Origin: a virus
Reading direction: 5' to 3' (one strand)
Length of the DNA stretch: 64,000 nt
IMG/VR virus record: IMGVR_UViG_3300021373_002342
Span: 1-64,000 of that record
Positions 56,917 through 64,000 of the stretch are shown piece by piece (position 1 is the first letter of the stretch; the number at the start of each line of letters is the position of its first letter). The notes under the pieces were generated by a model that searched no databases, was not told the origin of the DNA, and saw only the letters and a program-made list of their open reading frames with translations. Both the position numbers and the translations under genes were made by a program.

Positions 56917-57718
56917 AACTTCCCTCCTGTTGGAACTTCCAAAGTCCCTTTCTTTCGCCTTCGTAAACTAGTTCAACTACCGCTTGCTCGATAGCAGCCC
57001 TCGTAGCATAATTTACGGGCTCATTAACTGAAAAACCTGTTTCAGTCTCGAGTAACTCAGTTCCCATGTCCAAGAACTTAAATACATCCGCTCCGGACTG
57101 GTGGCTTGCAATCGTTTTTTCGGTTGCAATACTTAAAAGTACTTTCCCTGTACTTACACTTACAATTCTTAAAGAAATTGTAACTGTATCGATGCGATAT
57201 TGCGTATTTGCGCCAACACCTAACCATCTTGCGCCGACACCGCCTACTGCGACATTACTATCGTAGCCAATTATCCCCCCTTCTAATAAAAGTCCTGCAA
57301 ATAGCAAGGGTTTTAATTGTGGTGCATCTGGGCCTTCGTATTGATCTCTAGTCTGTCTTATTAGTTGTCTTTCTTTGATAAGATTGTCCATCCCTACTCG
57401 CTCAACTACGTCAAACCATCCTTCGTCGCCTACATCTTGCAGAGCCTTAATTACCCAAACTTCTCCACCTTGCGTGACTGCTGAGCTTAATTTTGCTACA
57501 CCGTCACTTGGTTTACGTTGTCCTGTTTTATCACTAAACTGATAAACAGCAATAGTAATTTTAGGTCCGTCAATTTTTGGTACATCTTCAAGACGTTGCT
57601 GAATTGGAGATGGTTGTACTATCGGTGATGTCTCTGCTTCCTGTAGTTTTAATAAACTCGGAGTCATTGCACAACCGCCTAGTAGAGCTAAAGATAGTAC
57701 GAGAAACAGATGCTTCAT
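56846..57718 (-). CDS. csgG: CsgG outer-membrane secretion channel lipoprotein (290 aa)
   Basis: CsgG forms the nonameric outer-membrane pore for curli subunits. The lipobox LALLGGC puts the lipidated cysteine at 16. Canonical blocks follow: YQFSDKTGQRKPSD, SSAVTQGGEVWVIKALQD, WFDVVERVGMDNLIKERQ, LLFAGLLLEGGIIGYDSN, GARWLGVGANTQYRIDTV, SLRIVSVSTGKVLLSIATEK. Length matches CsgG. csgF precedes it with a 1-nt overlap and a curlin gene follows. In pelagimyophages CsgG/CsgF genes are known; roles in lysis or uptake have been proposed. Confidence 0.96.
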   Translation of the reverse strand: MKHLFLVLSLALLGGCAMTPSLLKLQEAETSPIVQPSPIQQRLEDVPKIDGPKITIAVYQFSDKTGQRKPSDGVAKLSSAVTQGGEVWVIKALQDVGDEGWFDVVERVGMDNLIKERQLIRQTRDQYEGPDAPQLKPLLFAGLLLEGGIIGYDSNVAVGGVGARWLGVGANTQYRIDTVTISLRIVSVSTGKVLLSIATEKTIASHQSGADVFKFLDMGTELLETETGFSVNEPVNYATRAAIEQAVVELVYEGERKGLWKFQQEGSYEVEDVDIIGVDDSATSDTSPSE

Positions 57719-58170
57719 TAGAAACTAAAGTCTCCTTCTGCCGGAATAGTAATCTCTGTAACTGTGCCATCTTCTTGGACAATAGTTATAGTGATCATTC
57801 CGTCTGCCTTTACCCAAGTAATTGTTGACCCTTCAATCTCTGCTGTGCCTGTGTTAGAACATGTATCTGTGCAATCAGCAAACATAGCGTCAACCATCTG
57901 TTTGGATAATTGGGCATATATTCTTGATTCAACATTCCGAATAAACTTATTCAAAATGCTATTTTCTAGCTCACGTTCAATTCTTCTAGCCTCTGCTTCT
58001 GCCTTGTCTTTAATATCTTGCTTGCGATTGAACGATAATTGTTCTGTACTTAAAACGTGTGCAGAATAACCTTGTCCACTAAAACTTGGGTTTTTAAATC
58101 CCCAAACTAATTCGCTTGCCTGAGCTACAGAGCTCATAAAGAACAACGTGAGTACGGCATATTTAATCAT
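57718..58170 (-). CDS. csgF: CsgF-like curli assembly factor (150 aa)
   Basis: A signal peptide (MIKYAVLTLFFMSSVAQAS) leads to ELVWGFKNPSFSGQGYSAHV, the CsgF N-terminal segment that inserts into the CsgG pore. The middle is a charged helix (KDKAEAEARRIERELENSIL), and the C-terminus is beta-rich and diverged (WVKADGMITITIVQEDGTVT). First gene of the csgF-csgG-curlin-FecR-curlin operon; AGAGGGA and AATAAATA lie upstream. Confidence 0.9.
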   Translation of the reverse strand: MIKYAVLTLFFMSSVAQASELVWGFKNPSFSGQGYSAHVLSTEQLSFNRKQDIKDKAEAEARRIERELENSILNKFIRNVESRIYAQLSKQMVDAMFADCTDTCSNTGTAEIEGSTITWVKADGMITITIVQEDGTVTEITIPAEGDFSF

Positions 58171-58190
58171 AATGGATTCCCTCTTTCATA

Positions 58191-58198
58191 TATTTATT
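58191..58198 (-). promoter_or_regulatory. Late promoter of the csgF-csgG operon
   Basis: AATAAATA on the minus strand; the core is 20 nt before ATG 58170, with GAGGGA in between. Confidence 0.6.
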
Positions 58199-58217
58199 AA
58201 AACGTTGCCCTAATCAC

Positions 58218-58238
58218 GTAAATACACTTGTATTTATC
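58218..58238. promoter_or_regulatory. Inverted-repeat bidirectional late promoter motif
   Basis: GTAAATAC-ACTT-GTATTTATC places TAAATA on both strands facing each other between the curli-type operon and the Fis-like gene. Confidence 0.55.
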
Positions 58239-58243
58239 TGATG

Positions 58244-58263
58244 GGTGTTAAAATTCTAACACC
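58244..58263 (+). promoter_or_regulatory. Perfect 7-bp hairpin in the Fis-like gene leader
   Basis: GGTGTTA, AAATTC loop, TAACACC. No U-run, so it is not a terminator; it may be an operator or RNA structure 27 nt upstream of ATG 58290. Confidence 0.55.
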
Positions 58264-58289
58264 ATATTACTTCGATAGGAACAAGACAA

Positions 58290-58538
58290 ATGAAAGATAA
58301 AATGACTGAAGACGAATTACGAGCGGCTGAGCAAGATGCCCTTTGGAGAATATGTGAAGAACTAAGTGCCTATCATGATACAAGGCCTGTGGATTTGTCT
58401 CAAGAAGTTAGCGAATTAGAACAACAAGAGATTGAACGTGCATTAAGAGCGTGTGATGATAATCAAACAAAGGCAGCTAAATTATTAAAACTTAATCGCA
58501 CTACACTTCTTGCTAAAATGAAAAAGTACAATATTTAA
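58290..58538 (+). CDS. Fis-family HTH DNA-binding protein (82 aa)
   Basis: The C-terminal 40 residues (EIERALRACDDNQTKAAKLL, KLNRTTLLAKMKKYNI) match the Fis/NtrC-type HTH_8. The N-terminus is acidic (KMTEDELRAAEQDALWRICE). TAGGAAC lies upstream. It is divergent from the csgFG operon and convergent with the 554-residue gene (4-nt overlap). Probably a DNA-bending regulator; control of the adjacent secretion operon is plausible from position only. Confidence 0.88.
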   Translation: MKDKMTEDELRAAEQDALWRICEELSAYHDTRPVDLSQEVSELEQQEIERALRACDDNQTKAAKLLKLNRTTLLAKMKKYNI

Positions 58539-60199
58539 GAAGCAATATATCCAGGTGTTGGCGTTTGCTGATCGTCGTTCCAGTTAAAGCCGCCGCCTGT
58601 TATAATTTTATCTCCGCCCATTTGCTGTACTAAATCATCAGCGTCTTTAAAGATAACATAGTTTAGATTGTCTGTTCTAAGCAACATAACAGTAGTAATA
58701 CCATCTGCTAAATGATAACTTGAATACGCAATTTTAGAATATGCTATATTCATTTTCTTCATATCAACTGTACCGTCATCGTTAATAGCATCAGCAATAA
58801 GTTCGCCCGGATTAAATGGTTTATGATGTTTGTTACCTGCTTGTTCTTTGCTTAACTTATCATAGTTTTGTACTAGTGCTTTGATAGTAGATTCAAAGAG
58901 TTCATATGTTTCTCTCTTGTTAGCATAAGGTTGTAAGACTTCAATATTAAGTGCTTTGAAACCTGAATTGTTCCAGTTGTATTTTGAACCTTCTTTTGCT
59001 TTCTTTTTGATAACGTTATATCTATTACCGTTATACTTTCTTGCAGGTACTAGTTTTTCTGAACCATCTTTTTGTGTAACAGAGACTGTTGCGTCTTCTG
59101 GTGCATTCTGCATTATTTGATTAATACCTTTTGCCCACGTAGACCAACCTGTTGTTGCTTTTGCAATAGCCTTACTATTAAATCGTCCACCAGTCTTTGC
59201 ACTTGCTTTAATTTCAACTTCTTCGTCACCTATCTTAAGATCACCCTTTTTGCCTTTTTCAGCAGGGTTACCCATCATTGACAGTGCCATTTCGCCTGGA
59301 CCGATTGCACCTGATGTTGTACCTGGAGAATAACTAAAAATGTTTTCTTCAACAAATACATCAAACACTTTTTGGTATTTAGGATTTACATGATTCTTAA
59401 TGTTACCCTCTGATCTACTAATAACATCAAGCATGTTAATAACATCGCCTTTTACACAGGCACCTAAAAAATCTTTTATTTCTTCACTTGTTACATCGCT
59501 GCCTTCTTGTATGTCAAGTATTTTACCAAACAGTGCTTGCTTTAGTGTCTTGGTAAACTTTTCTGCATTAACAGCCATCTTTTTATATGAAGCTCTGTCT
59601 GTTGATGTCATTGCAGAAGTGTCTGCATCTGCTGAATAGCCTTGTACCTTGTTTCCTAATGTGACAAGAATACCAGTTACTTCTTTTACAAAATTTATAG
59701 CTTCATCACGCTCTGATCTTGCTTGATCACGTTGCGCACGAACTACTTCAAATTCTTTTACTAATTGATCTAATGGTTTATTGATGTCTGCAATAACTTT
59801 TTCTTTTTGTGCATCATCAATAGGTAATTTAGCAACTGCCGAAACTGCATCTTTAATTTCTTTAATTGCTTTTTCAGCTCTTGCATCAGCTGCTTCATAA
59901 TCCTTAATTGAATATAACTTCTTTTGTACTTGTGGATTTGCTTTAGCTTCTTGTTGTTGTGGTTGTGGAGCAGACTTTGCTTGATTTGTAACTCTGTTAA
60001 CAAATGCTGTAACATCTTTAGCCATTTTTTCTAGTTTAGAAACTAGAGTCATTTTAGCATCTACTTTTTCAGTAGGTATTTGTGATATAGAAGAACTAAT
60101 GGCTTCTAAATCGTGTAACGTGTGTTGTGTTTCTAAACCAGCATTAGCTGCTTTATTTTCTGCAAGTTGAATTGATACTTTGATGTCACTAAAACGCAT
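58535..60199 (-). CDS. Large protein with PD-(D/E)xK-like nuclease motif (554 aa)
   Basis: The N-terminal 200 residues are coiled-coil-rich (VAKLPIDDAQKEKVIADINK, RDQARSERDEAINFVKEVTG). Residues about 290-340 hold GAIGPGEMALSMMGNPAEKG and then KKGDLKIGDEEVEIKASAKT-GGR, which fits the D...ExK core of PD-(D/E)xK nucleases. The remainder is globular. TATAAATA is 25 nt upstream with AGGAAAT, so it is late-expressed. Nuclease or DNA-processing function is inferred from one motif. Confidence 0.82.
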   Translation of the reverse strand: MRFSDIKVSIQLAENKAANAGLETQHTLHDLEAISSSISQIPTEKVDAKMTLVSKLEKMAKDVTAFVNRVTNQAKSAPQPQQQEAKANPQVQKKLYSIKDYEAADARAEKAIKEIKDAVSAVAKLPIDDAQKEKVIADINKPLDQLVKEFEVVRAQRDQARSERDEAINFVKEVTGILVTLGNKVQGYSADADTSAMTSTDRASYKKMAVNAEKFTKTLKQALFGKILDIQEGSDVTSEEIKDFLGACVKGDVINMLDVISRSEGNIKNHVNPKYQKVFDVFVEENIFSYSPGTTSGAIGPGEMALSMMGNPAEKGKKGDLKIGDEEVEIKASAKTGGRFNSKAIAKATTGWSTWAKGINQIMQNAPEDATVSVTQKDGSEKLVPARKYNGNRYNVIKKKAKEGSKYNWNNSGFKALNIEVLQPYANKRETYELFESTIKALVQNYDKLSKEQAGNKHHKPFNPGELIADAINDDGTVDMKKMNIAYSKIAYSSYHLADGITTVMLLRTDNLNYVIFKDADDLVQQMGGDKIITGGGFNWNDDQQTPTPGYIAS

Positions 60200-60224
60200 T
60201 AAATTATTTCCTAAATGTTTTTAG

Positions 60225-60232
60225 TATTTATA
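60225..60232 (-). promoter_or_regulatory. Late promoter TATAAATA for the 554-aa gene
   Basis: Perfect motif; its core is 25 nt before ATG 60199. It overlaps the stop of the bilin-reductase reading frame. Confidence 0.65.
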
Positions 60233-60925
60233 CTATTTTAGGAAATAACATATCCGTGCAGAATTTATCTACATCTGCTTCTGGTAATCCTAAACTTTTC
60301 ATTGTACGTGGAGTGTGCGGATTTTGTTGTTGATTATGACAATAATAGTTTTGTGCGGCAGCAACTAATGGTACTTCACCTGAACCATCGCTTTGACCTA
60401 TTTCATCAAAATATGCACGAAGATTGTTTAATGCTAGTTCTACGATAGCAACTGCTTCTTCTTAGTGTTTACATTACCTGCGGCAACCATTTTATCAGTA
60501 AAAATATTTTTAGCCCACTGCGGAAGCTCACGTTGTTTCTTAGGAATAAAATCTGCTACTGCTTCATAATAGCCTTGTATCATATCATGATCTTCATTGG
60601 TAGTAGGAGAAAAATCATGGAATGCTCCTGTCATTTTATTCTTACCTGCAATCACATCAAAGCCATATATTGGTCCGTCATTATTTAAATTAGGAAAGAC
60701 ACATACATGCATCATCCAAAGGCCTTTGCTATCTCTAGCATCCACAACGTCAATGTGTGCCCTGCGAACACTACTGTTAGCCCACACACGGTTAATCCAA
60801 CCGTTATCAGGTTGGTTAAAAGCATCAAGTCCTTCTTCATTATATTCTGTTGCTTTTTCGTTGAATATATTTATAATTTCGTCTTGACATTCAATTAGTT
60901 TAGTCCAAATAATACTCAAGAGCAA
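60228..60925 (-). pseudogene. Ferredoxin-dependent bilin reductase (PcyX/PebS/PcyA type), frameshifted
   Basis: The first frame (60925-60440) contains the bilin-reductase core: RRAHIDVVDARDSKGLWMMH, VCVFPNLNNDGPIYGFDVIA, AFHDFSPT. It ends in TAG after NVNTKKKQLLS. A second frame, shifted by one base, runs on to 60228 and supplies the missing C-terminus (VAIVELALNNLRAYFDEIGQ, AAAQNYYCHNQQQNPHTPRT, LFPKI), which fits this family. Adding a single A in the AAGAAGAAG run near 60454-60464 restores one frame. It is either a real inactivating indel or a base-call error. The likely start is a TTG near 60925, inside the heme-oxygenase 3' end. The family reduces biliverdin to bilins. Confidence 0.83.
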
Positions 60926-61469
60926 CCTCCATCATTTCTTGAAATAATTCTGTAGCAGATGTAAACACCCATTTGGCTTCTTCTGCTTGTCCGTCGTGTG
61001 TATATGTTCTTAAATTTTCTTTAAGATCTTTTACATCACCTTTAAACTGATACATGCGGCCTTCACCAGGTATCTTCTTTTTAATCATTTGCCCGCCACT
61101 AAGGTCACCCATATGTAGTACATATACGTGTGCCATAAGCAGGTCTTTGTTGTCTTTAATTTCTTCAATTCTATCTAAGTACTTCCAAGTACTAGGTAGT
61201 GTTATTGGTGTCCTATTAGCAATGTCCCAAAGCTCTTGCCAATCATCTTCTATCTTTTTCATTTGTTTGATGTCAAATAATTTTAAATCATCTGCCCAAA
61301 CACCTAACTGATCTAATGCTTCTTCGAGTGCTTCGTACTTCTTCCATTGATTATATAAGTATGTTGCATAAAAATCAGGATTGATTTTACCACTCATTAA
61401 TACTTTGACAAACTCTTGTCTTTCGGCGTTTTGGTGATGCTCCCAAGTTAGCTCTTTTAAATTGCTCAA
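60900..61469 (-). CDS. hemO: Heme oxygenase (189 aa)
   Basis: Heme oxygenase opens heme to biliverdin, CO and iron. The proximal heme ligand is His12 in TWEHHQNAE, and the distal-helix signature MGDLSGGQMIKKK lies near residue 115-127. Length is a little shorter than cyanobacterial HO1. ClpS precedes with no gap and the bilin reductase follows with overlap, so the pair forms a heme-to-bilin pathway like the phage HemO-PcyX or Ho1-PebS pairs. Iron or bilin supply during infection are possible roles. Confidence 0.93.
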   Translation of the reverse strand: MSNLKELTWEHHQNAERQEFVKVLMSGKINPDFYATYLYNQWKKYEALEEALDQLGVWADDLKLFDIKQMKKIEDDWQELWDIANRTPITLPSTWKYLDRIEEIKDNKDLLMAHVYVLHMGDLSGGQMIKKKIPGEGRMYQFKGDVKDLKENLRTYTHDGQAEEAKWVFTSATELFQEMMEVALEYYLD

Positions 61470-61784
61470 TTAGTCCTCCTCTTCCATTTTGATTTGCAAT
61501 GGAAAGCCTTTTTGTCTACTTGCCTGAACAGCTTCGTTGGTCTTTGTTTCAGCAATTTCAAAACTATACACGCCTGCTATTCCACTTCCTTCTGTATGTA
61601 TCGTCATTGTAAGTTGTTCTGCAGAAATATGGCTGTGTTTGAATACAACAGTAAGTAATTCTATTACCCATTCTACCGGAGTATGATTATCATTTAAAAA
61701 AATAACTTTGTAGCGTTTTGGAACTTCAACAGTCTTTTCTATTTTTTCATCAATTTGAATATCTTCTACAATATCTGTACTCAT
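61470..61784 (-). CDS. clpS: ClpS N-end-rule adaptor (104 aa)
   Basis: ClpS hands N-degron substrates to ClpAP. The core YKVIFLNDNHTPVEWVIELL, followed by HSHISAEQLTMTIHTEG and VYSFEIAETK, is canonical, including the ligand-binding Asn/Asp pair and the His. AAGGA precedes the ATG. It starts an operon with hemO and the bilin reductase, after an intrinsic terminator. With phage ClpP at 38.5 kb it could redirect the host ClpA machine. Confidence 0.94.
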   Translation of the reverse strand: MSTDIVEDIQIDEKIEKTVEVPKRYKVIFLNDNHTPVEWVIELLTVVFKHSHISAEQLTMTIHTEGSGIAGVYSFEIAETKTNEAVQASRQKGFPLQIKMEEED

Positions 61785-61802
61785 TTATTTTTCCTTAAAA
61801 TG

Positions 61803-61830
61803 TTAGGGGAGACAATGCTCCCCTAACAAC
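61803..61830 (-). terminator. Intrinsic terminator after hsp20
   Basis: A 10-bp perfect stem (GTTAGGGGAG/CTCCCCTAAC) with a 6-nt loop, followed by ATTTT on the minus strand. It lies between hsp20 and clpS. Confidence 0.75.
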
Positions 61831-61834
61831 TCTA

Positions 61835-62293
61835 TTACTCGACTTCGCCGTTAATTACAGGTGAACCAACATTGATGTTGATTTTCTTAGGTTGTAGTTC
61901 TTCAGGTACTTCACGAACTAAAGTAATGTTTAACATACCTAGTTCAAGATTTGCCTGCTCTACTTCCATATGATCTGCAAGTGTAAATTCTCTACGGAAA
62001 TTACGTCCTGCAATACCTTTGTGCAAGTAATTTACATCATCGTCACCCTTTGGTGCTAAACCTTCTACACGAAGAATATTACCCTCTTTAGTAATATCCA
62101 ACTCGTCCATAGCAAAGCCTGCAACGGCAAGTGAGATTACATACTCATCATCAGATATCTGTACAATATTATACGGAGGATATCCTGTTGATTGTGAATT
62201 AGAAAATTGTCTTTCTAATTCGTTAAACATTCTATCAAAGCCAATTGTGGCCCTGTGAAAATGTGGTAGGTCTAAAGTTGTTAGTCTTGTCAT
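61835..62293 (-). CDS. Small heat-shock protein Hsp20/IbpA-like (152 aa)
   Basis: The alpha-crystallin domain is intact: PYNIVQISDDEYVISLAVAG, FAMDELDITKEGNILRVEG, YLHKGIAGRNFRREFTLADH, then LELGMLNITLVREVPEE. The N-terminal FDRMFNELERQF is IbpA-like. AAGGAGA precedes the ATG. Hsp20 genes are common in T4-like marine phages. It holds unfolded proteins for DnaK, which is encoded just upstream. Confidence 0.93.
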   Translation of the reverse strand: MTRLTTLDLPHFHRATIGFDRMFNELERQFSNSQSTGYPPYNIVQISDDEYVISLAVAGFAMDELDITKEGNILRVEGLAPKGDDDVNYLHKGIAGRNFRREFTLADHMEVEQANLELGMLNITLVREVPEELQPKKININVGSPVINGEVE

Positions 62294-62304
62294 TTTATTT
62301 CTCC

Positions 62305-62345
62305 TTATTAAGCAAGATTAATGTGTAGAGCCCAAATGGCACTCT
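62305..62345 (-). terminator. Hairpin downstream of dnaK
   Basis: GTGTAGAG/CTCTACAC (8-bp stem, 11-nt loop) lies between the dnaK stop and hsp20. The following ATTAATCTT is a poor U-run, so it may be a partial terminator or an mRNA 3' stabiliser. TAATAAATAA overlaps the dnaK stop. Confidence 0.5.
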
Positions 62346-62358
62346 ACACAATTATTTA

Positions 62359-64000
62359 TTAAGATGCTTCGTCAAACTCTGCATCAATTATATCCTCAGC
62401 TTCAATTGGACCTTCGTCTGTTGCTGCTGAAGAATCTTTTTGCTGTTTAGCCGCCATTACTGCGCCGGCTGCGGTAGCAAACTCCGTGATCTTAGCGTTG
62501 ATAGCATCTGTATCATCGCCTTTAACTGCTTCTTCTAATGCATCACGTGCTTCAGTATAAGCAGTAACTTGTTCTTCTGTTAAGTCTGCTTGCACTTCTT
62601 CAAAGTCACGGTTGGCTTGAGCAATGTGTTGCTCTGCACCATTACGTGCTTCAACAAGGGCTCTACGCTTCTTGTCTTCTTCTGCATTAGCTTCTGCATC
62701 TTTCACCATTTGTTCAATTTCAGACTCAGACAAGCCGCCGTCACTTTGAATAGTTAACTTTTGTTCTTTGCCTGTGCCTTTGTCTGTAGCACTTACACTT
62801 AGAATACCGTTTGCATCAATATCAAATTTTACTTCAATTTGAGGAATACCACGCATTGCTGGTGCAATACCTTCTAAGTTAAACATGCCAAGATGTTTGT
62901 TATCTCTGATAAACTCACGCTCACCTTGTGCTACATTAATTGTAACTGCTGGTTGGTTGTCTTCTGCTGTTGAGAAAACTTGTGACTTTGATGTAGGAAT
63001 AGTTGTATTCTTATCAATCAATTTAGTCATAATGCCACCCATTGTTTCAATACCTAGTGACAATGGAGTAACGTCTAATAATAGTACGTCCTGCTTGTCG
63101 CCTGCTAGTACTGCACCCTGGATCGCTGCACCTGCTGCAACTGCTTCATCTGGATTTACATCCTTGCGTGGAGCCTTACCAAAGTATTTTTCAACAGCCG
63201 TTTGTACTGCTGGCATACGTGTTTGGCCACCTACAAGAATAACTTCGTCAATGTCACTTGGCTTTAGTCCTGCATCTTTAACTGCAACTTTACATGGCTC
63301 AATTGAACGTGCAACAAGGTCATTCACCATTGCTTCGTACTTTGAACGTGTAAGGTTAATAGCCATATGCTTAGGACCACTAGCATCAGCAGTCACATAC
63401 GGAAGGTTAATTTCAGTTTGTTCTGTGCTTGATAGTTCTACTTTTGCCTTTTCTGCCGCTTCCTTCAAACGCTGAAGAGCCATTTTATCTGTCGATAGAT
63501 CAACAGCATCTGACTTTTTAAATTCTGCAATCAAATAGTCAATAATTGCTTGGTCAAAATCTTCACCGCCTAAGAATGTGTCGCCGTTTGTAGCAAGAAC
63601 TTCAAACTGCTTTTCACCGTCAACATCTGATATTTCAATAATTGAGATATCAAAAGTACCACCACCTAAGTCGTATACTGCAATCTTCTTATCACCTTTG
63701 CCGCCTTTATCAACACCATATGCTAGTGCTGCTGCCGTTGGCTCGTTGATAATACGTAGGACTTCAAGACCTGCAATCTTACCAGCGTCTTTAGTTGCTT
63801 GACGTTGCGAGTCGTTAAAGTATGCAGGAACTGTAATAACTGCTTGTGTTACAGGCTCACTTAGATATGCTTCTGCATCTTGTTTAATTTTGCGTAGGAT
63901 TTCTGCACTAATTTGCTGTGGTGCATACTTTTCTTCACCTACTTGTACCCATGCATCTTTGTTGTCTGCTTCGACAATTTTAAAGGGCATGTTTTTGATA
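62359..64000 (-). CDS. dnaK: DnaK/Hsp70 chaperone, N-terminus beyond window (547 aa visible)
   Basis: The visible part begins near residue 115 of DnaK ([17 protein letters not shown]). It contains the ATPase motifs [51 protein letters not shown] and [13 protein letters not shown], the interdomain linker [20 protein letters not shown], the substrate domain, and an acidic tail ([14 protein letters not shown]). It is very close to bacterial DnaK, suggesting host acquisition. No DnaJ or GrpE is seen in the window. A functional Hsp70 in a phage probably assists folding of the giant virion proteins. Confidence 0.96.
   Translation of the reverse strand, partial: IKNMPFKIVEADNKDAWVQVGEEKYAPQQISAEILRKIKQDAEAYLSEPVTQAVITVPAYFNDSQRQATKDAGKIAGLEVLRIINEPTAAALAYGVDKGGKGDKKIAVYDLGGGTFDISIIEISDVDGEKQFEVLATNGDTFLGGEDFDQAIIDYLIAEFKKSDAVDLSTDKMALQRLKEAAEKAKVELSSTEQTEINLPYVTADASGPKHMAINLTRSKYEAMVNDLVARSIEPCKVAVKDAGLKPSDIDEVILVGGQTRMPAVQTAVEKYFGKAPRKDVNPDEAVAAGAAIQGAVLAGDKQDVLLLDVTPLSLGIETMGGIMTKLIDKNTTIPTSKSQVFSTAEDNQPAVTINVAQGEREFIRDNKHLGMFNLEGIAPAMRGIPQIEVKFDIDANGILSVSATDKGTGKEQKLTIQSDGGLSESEIEQMVKDAEANAEEDKKRRALVEARNGAEQHIAQANRDFEEVQADLTEEQVTAYTEARDALEEAVKGDDTDAINAKITEFATAAGAVMAAKQQKDSSAATDEGPIEAEDIIDAEFDEAS

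Noticed and set aside
60440-60470. Programmed -1 frameshift in the bilin reductase
   Set aside because: No X-XXY-YYZ slippery heptamer or downstream pseudoknot is visible at the junction. A one-base indel is simpler.
62885-63475. 196-codon open frame antisense to dnaK
   Set aside because: It lies wholly opposite a highly conserved gene, has no ribosome site or promoter motif, and its sequence has no recognisable domain. Codon periodicity of dnaK explains it.

Overview
This window reads as part of the genome of a large, AT-rich, T4-like marine myovirus, most like the phages of streamlined marine heterotrophs (pelagimyophage type) and related to T4-like cyanophages. The evidence is about 24 kb of giant virion fibre/baseplate-type genes, densely packed overlapping small genes on mostly one strand, T4-type late promoter motifs (TAAATA/TATAAATA), eight tRNA genes with encoded CCA ends, and phage-typical nucleic-acid genes (DNA ligase, UV endonuclease, deaminase). 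No photosystem gene is seen, so a cyanobacterial host is not indicated. Both ends are cut: the left-most virion gene lacks its C-terminus and dnaK lacks its N-terminus.

Layout. 1-24.2 kb (minus): five large structural genes, including an LRR protein, two paralogues, a beta-helix protein and a 3064-residue fibre. 24.2-31.4 kb: IscA/HesB-like protein, zinc-ribbon and SAP-like small proteins, UvdE, two glycosyltransferase-like genes, a QueD-like gene, a short tail-fibre-like gene. 31.4-35.1 kb: deaminase, DNA ligase, SWIM protein, phosphoesterase, sulfotransferase. 35.1-37.0 kb: two tRNA clusters (Trp-Pro-Cys-Arg and Asn-Ser-Thr-Ala), an attenuator-like leader and tiny membrane-protein genes. 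37.0-48.8 kb: many small conserved phage genes with clpP, tilS, GIY-YIG-like and ParB-like genes, a SprT-like metallopeptidase and infA. 48.8-51.8 kb: divergent small genes, a peroxiredoxin, and a plus-strand cluster with two YvrJ/holin-like paralogues. 51.8-58.5 kb: a CHASE2-class III cyclase, FecR protein, two curlin-like proteins, CsgG, CsgF and a divergent Fis-like regulator. 58.5-64 kb: a large nuclease-like protein, a frameshifted bilin reductase, heme oxygenase, ClpS, Hsp20 and DnaK.

Regulation is unusually readable. Genes of the 26-50 kb block carry sigma70-type promoters (TTGACA-17-TATAAT, often inside upstream genes). Structural, curli-type and small plus-strand genes carry TAAATA elements. 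These elements sit either about 18-38 nt before an SD-bearing start or only 4-5 nt before the ATG, which implies leaderless late mRNAs.

The strongest novel candidate is upstream of the Trp-Pro-Cys-Arg tRNA cluster. It consists of a sigma70 promoter, a 20-codon leader ORF containing the consecutive codons Arg-Trp-Cys-Pro-Pro, mutually exclusive RNA pairings, and an intrinsic terminator whose U-run abuts the 5' end of tRNA-Trp. This is the architecture of a ribosome-mediated attenuator whose sensing codons match the four tRNAs encoded immediately downstream.
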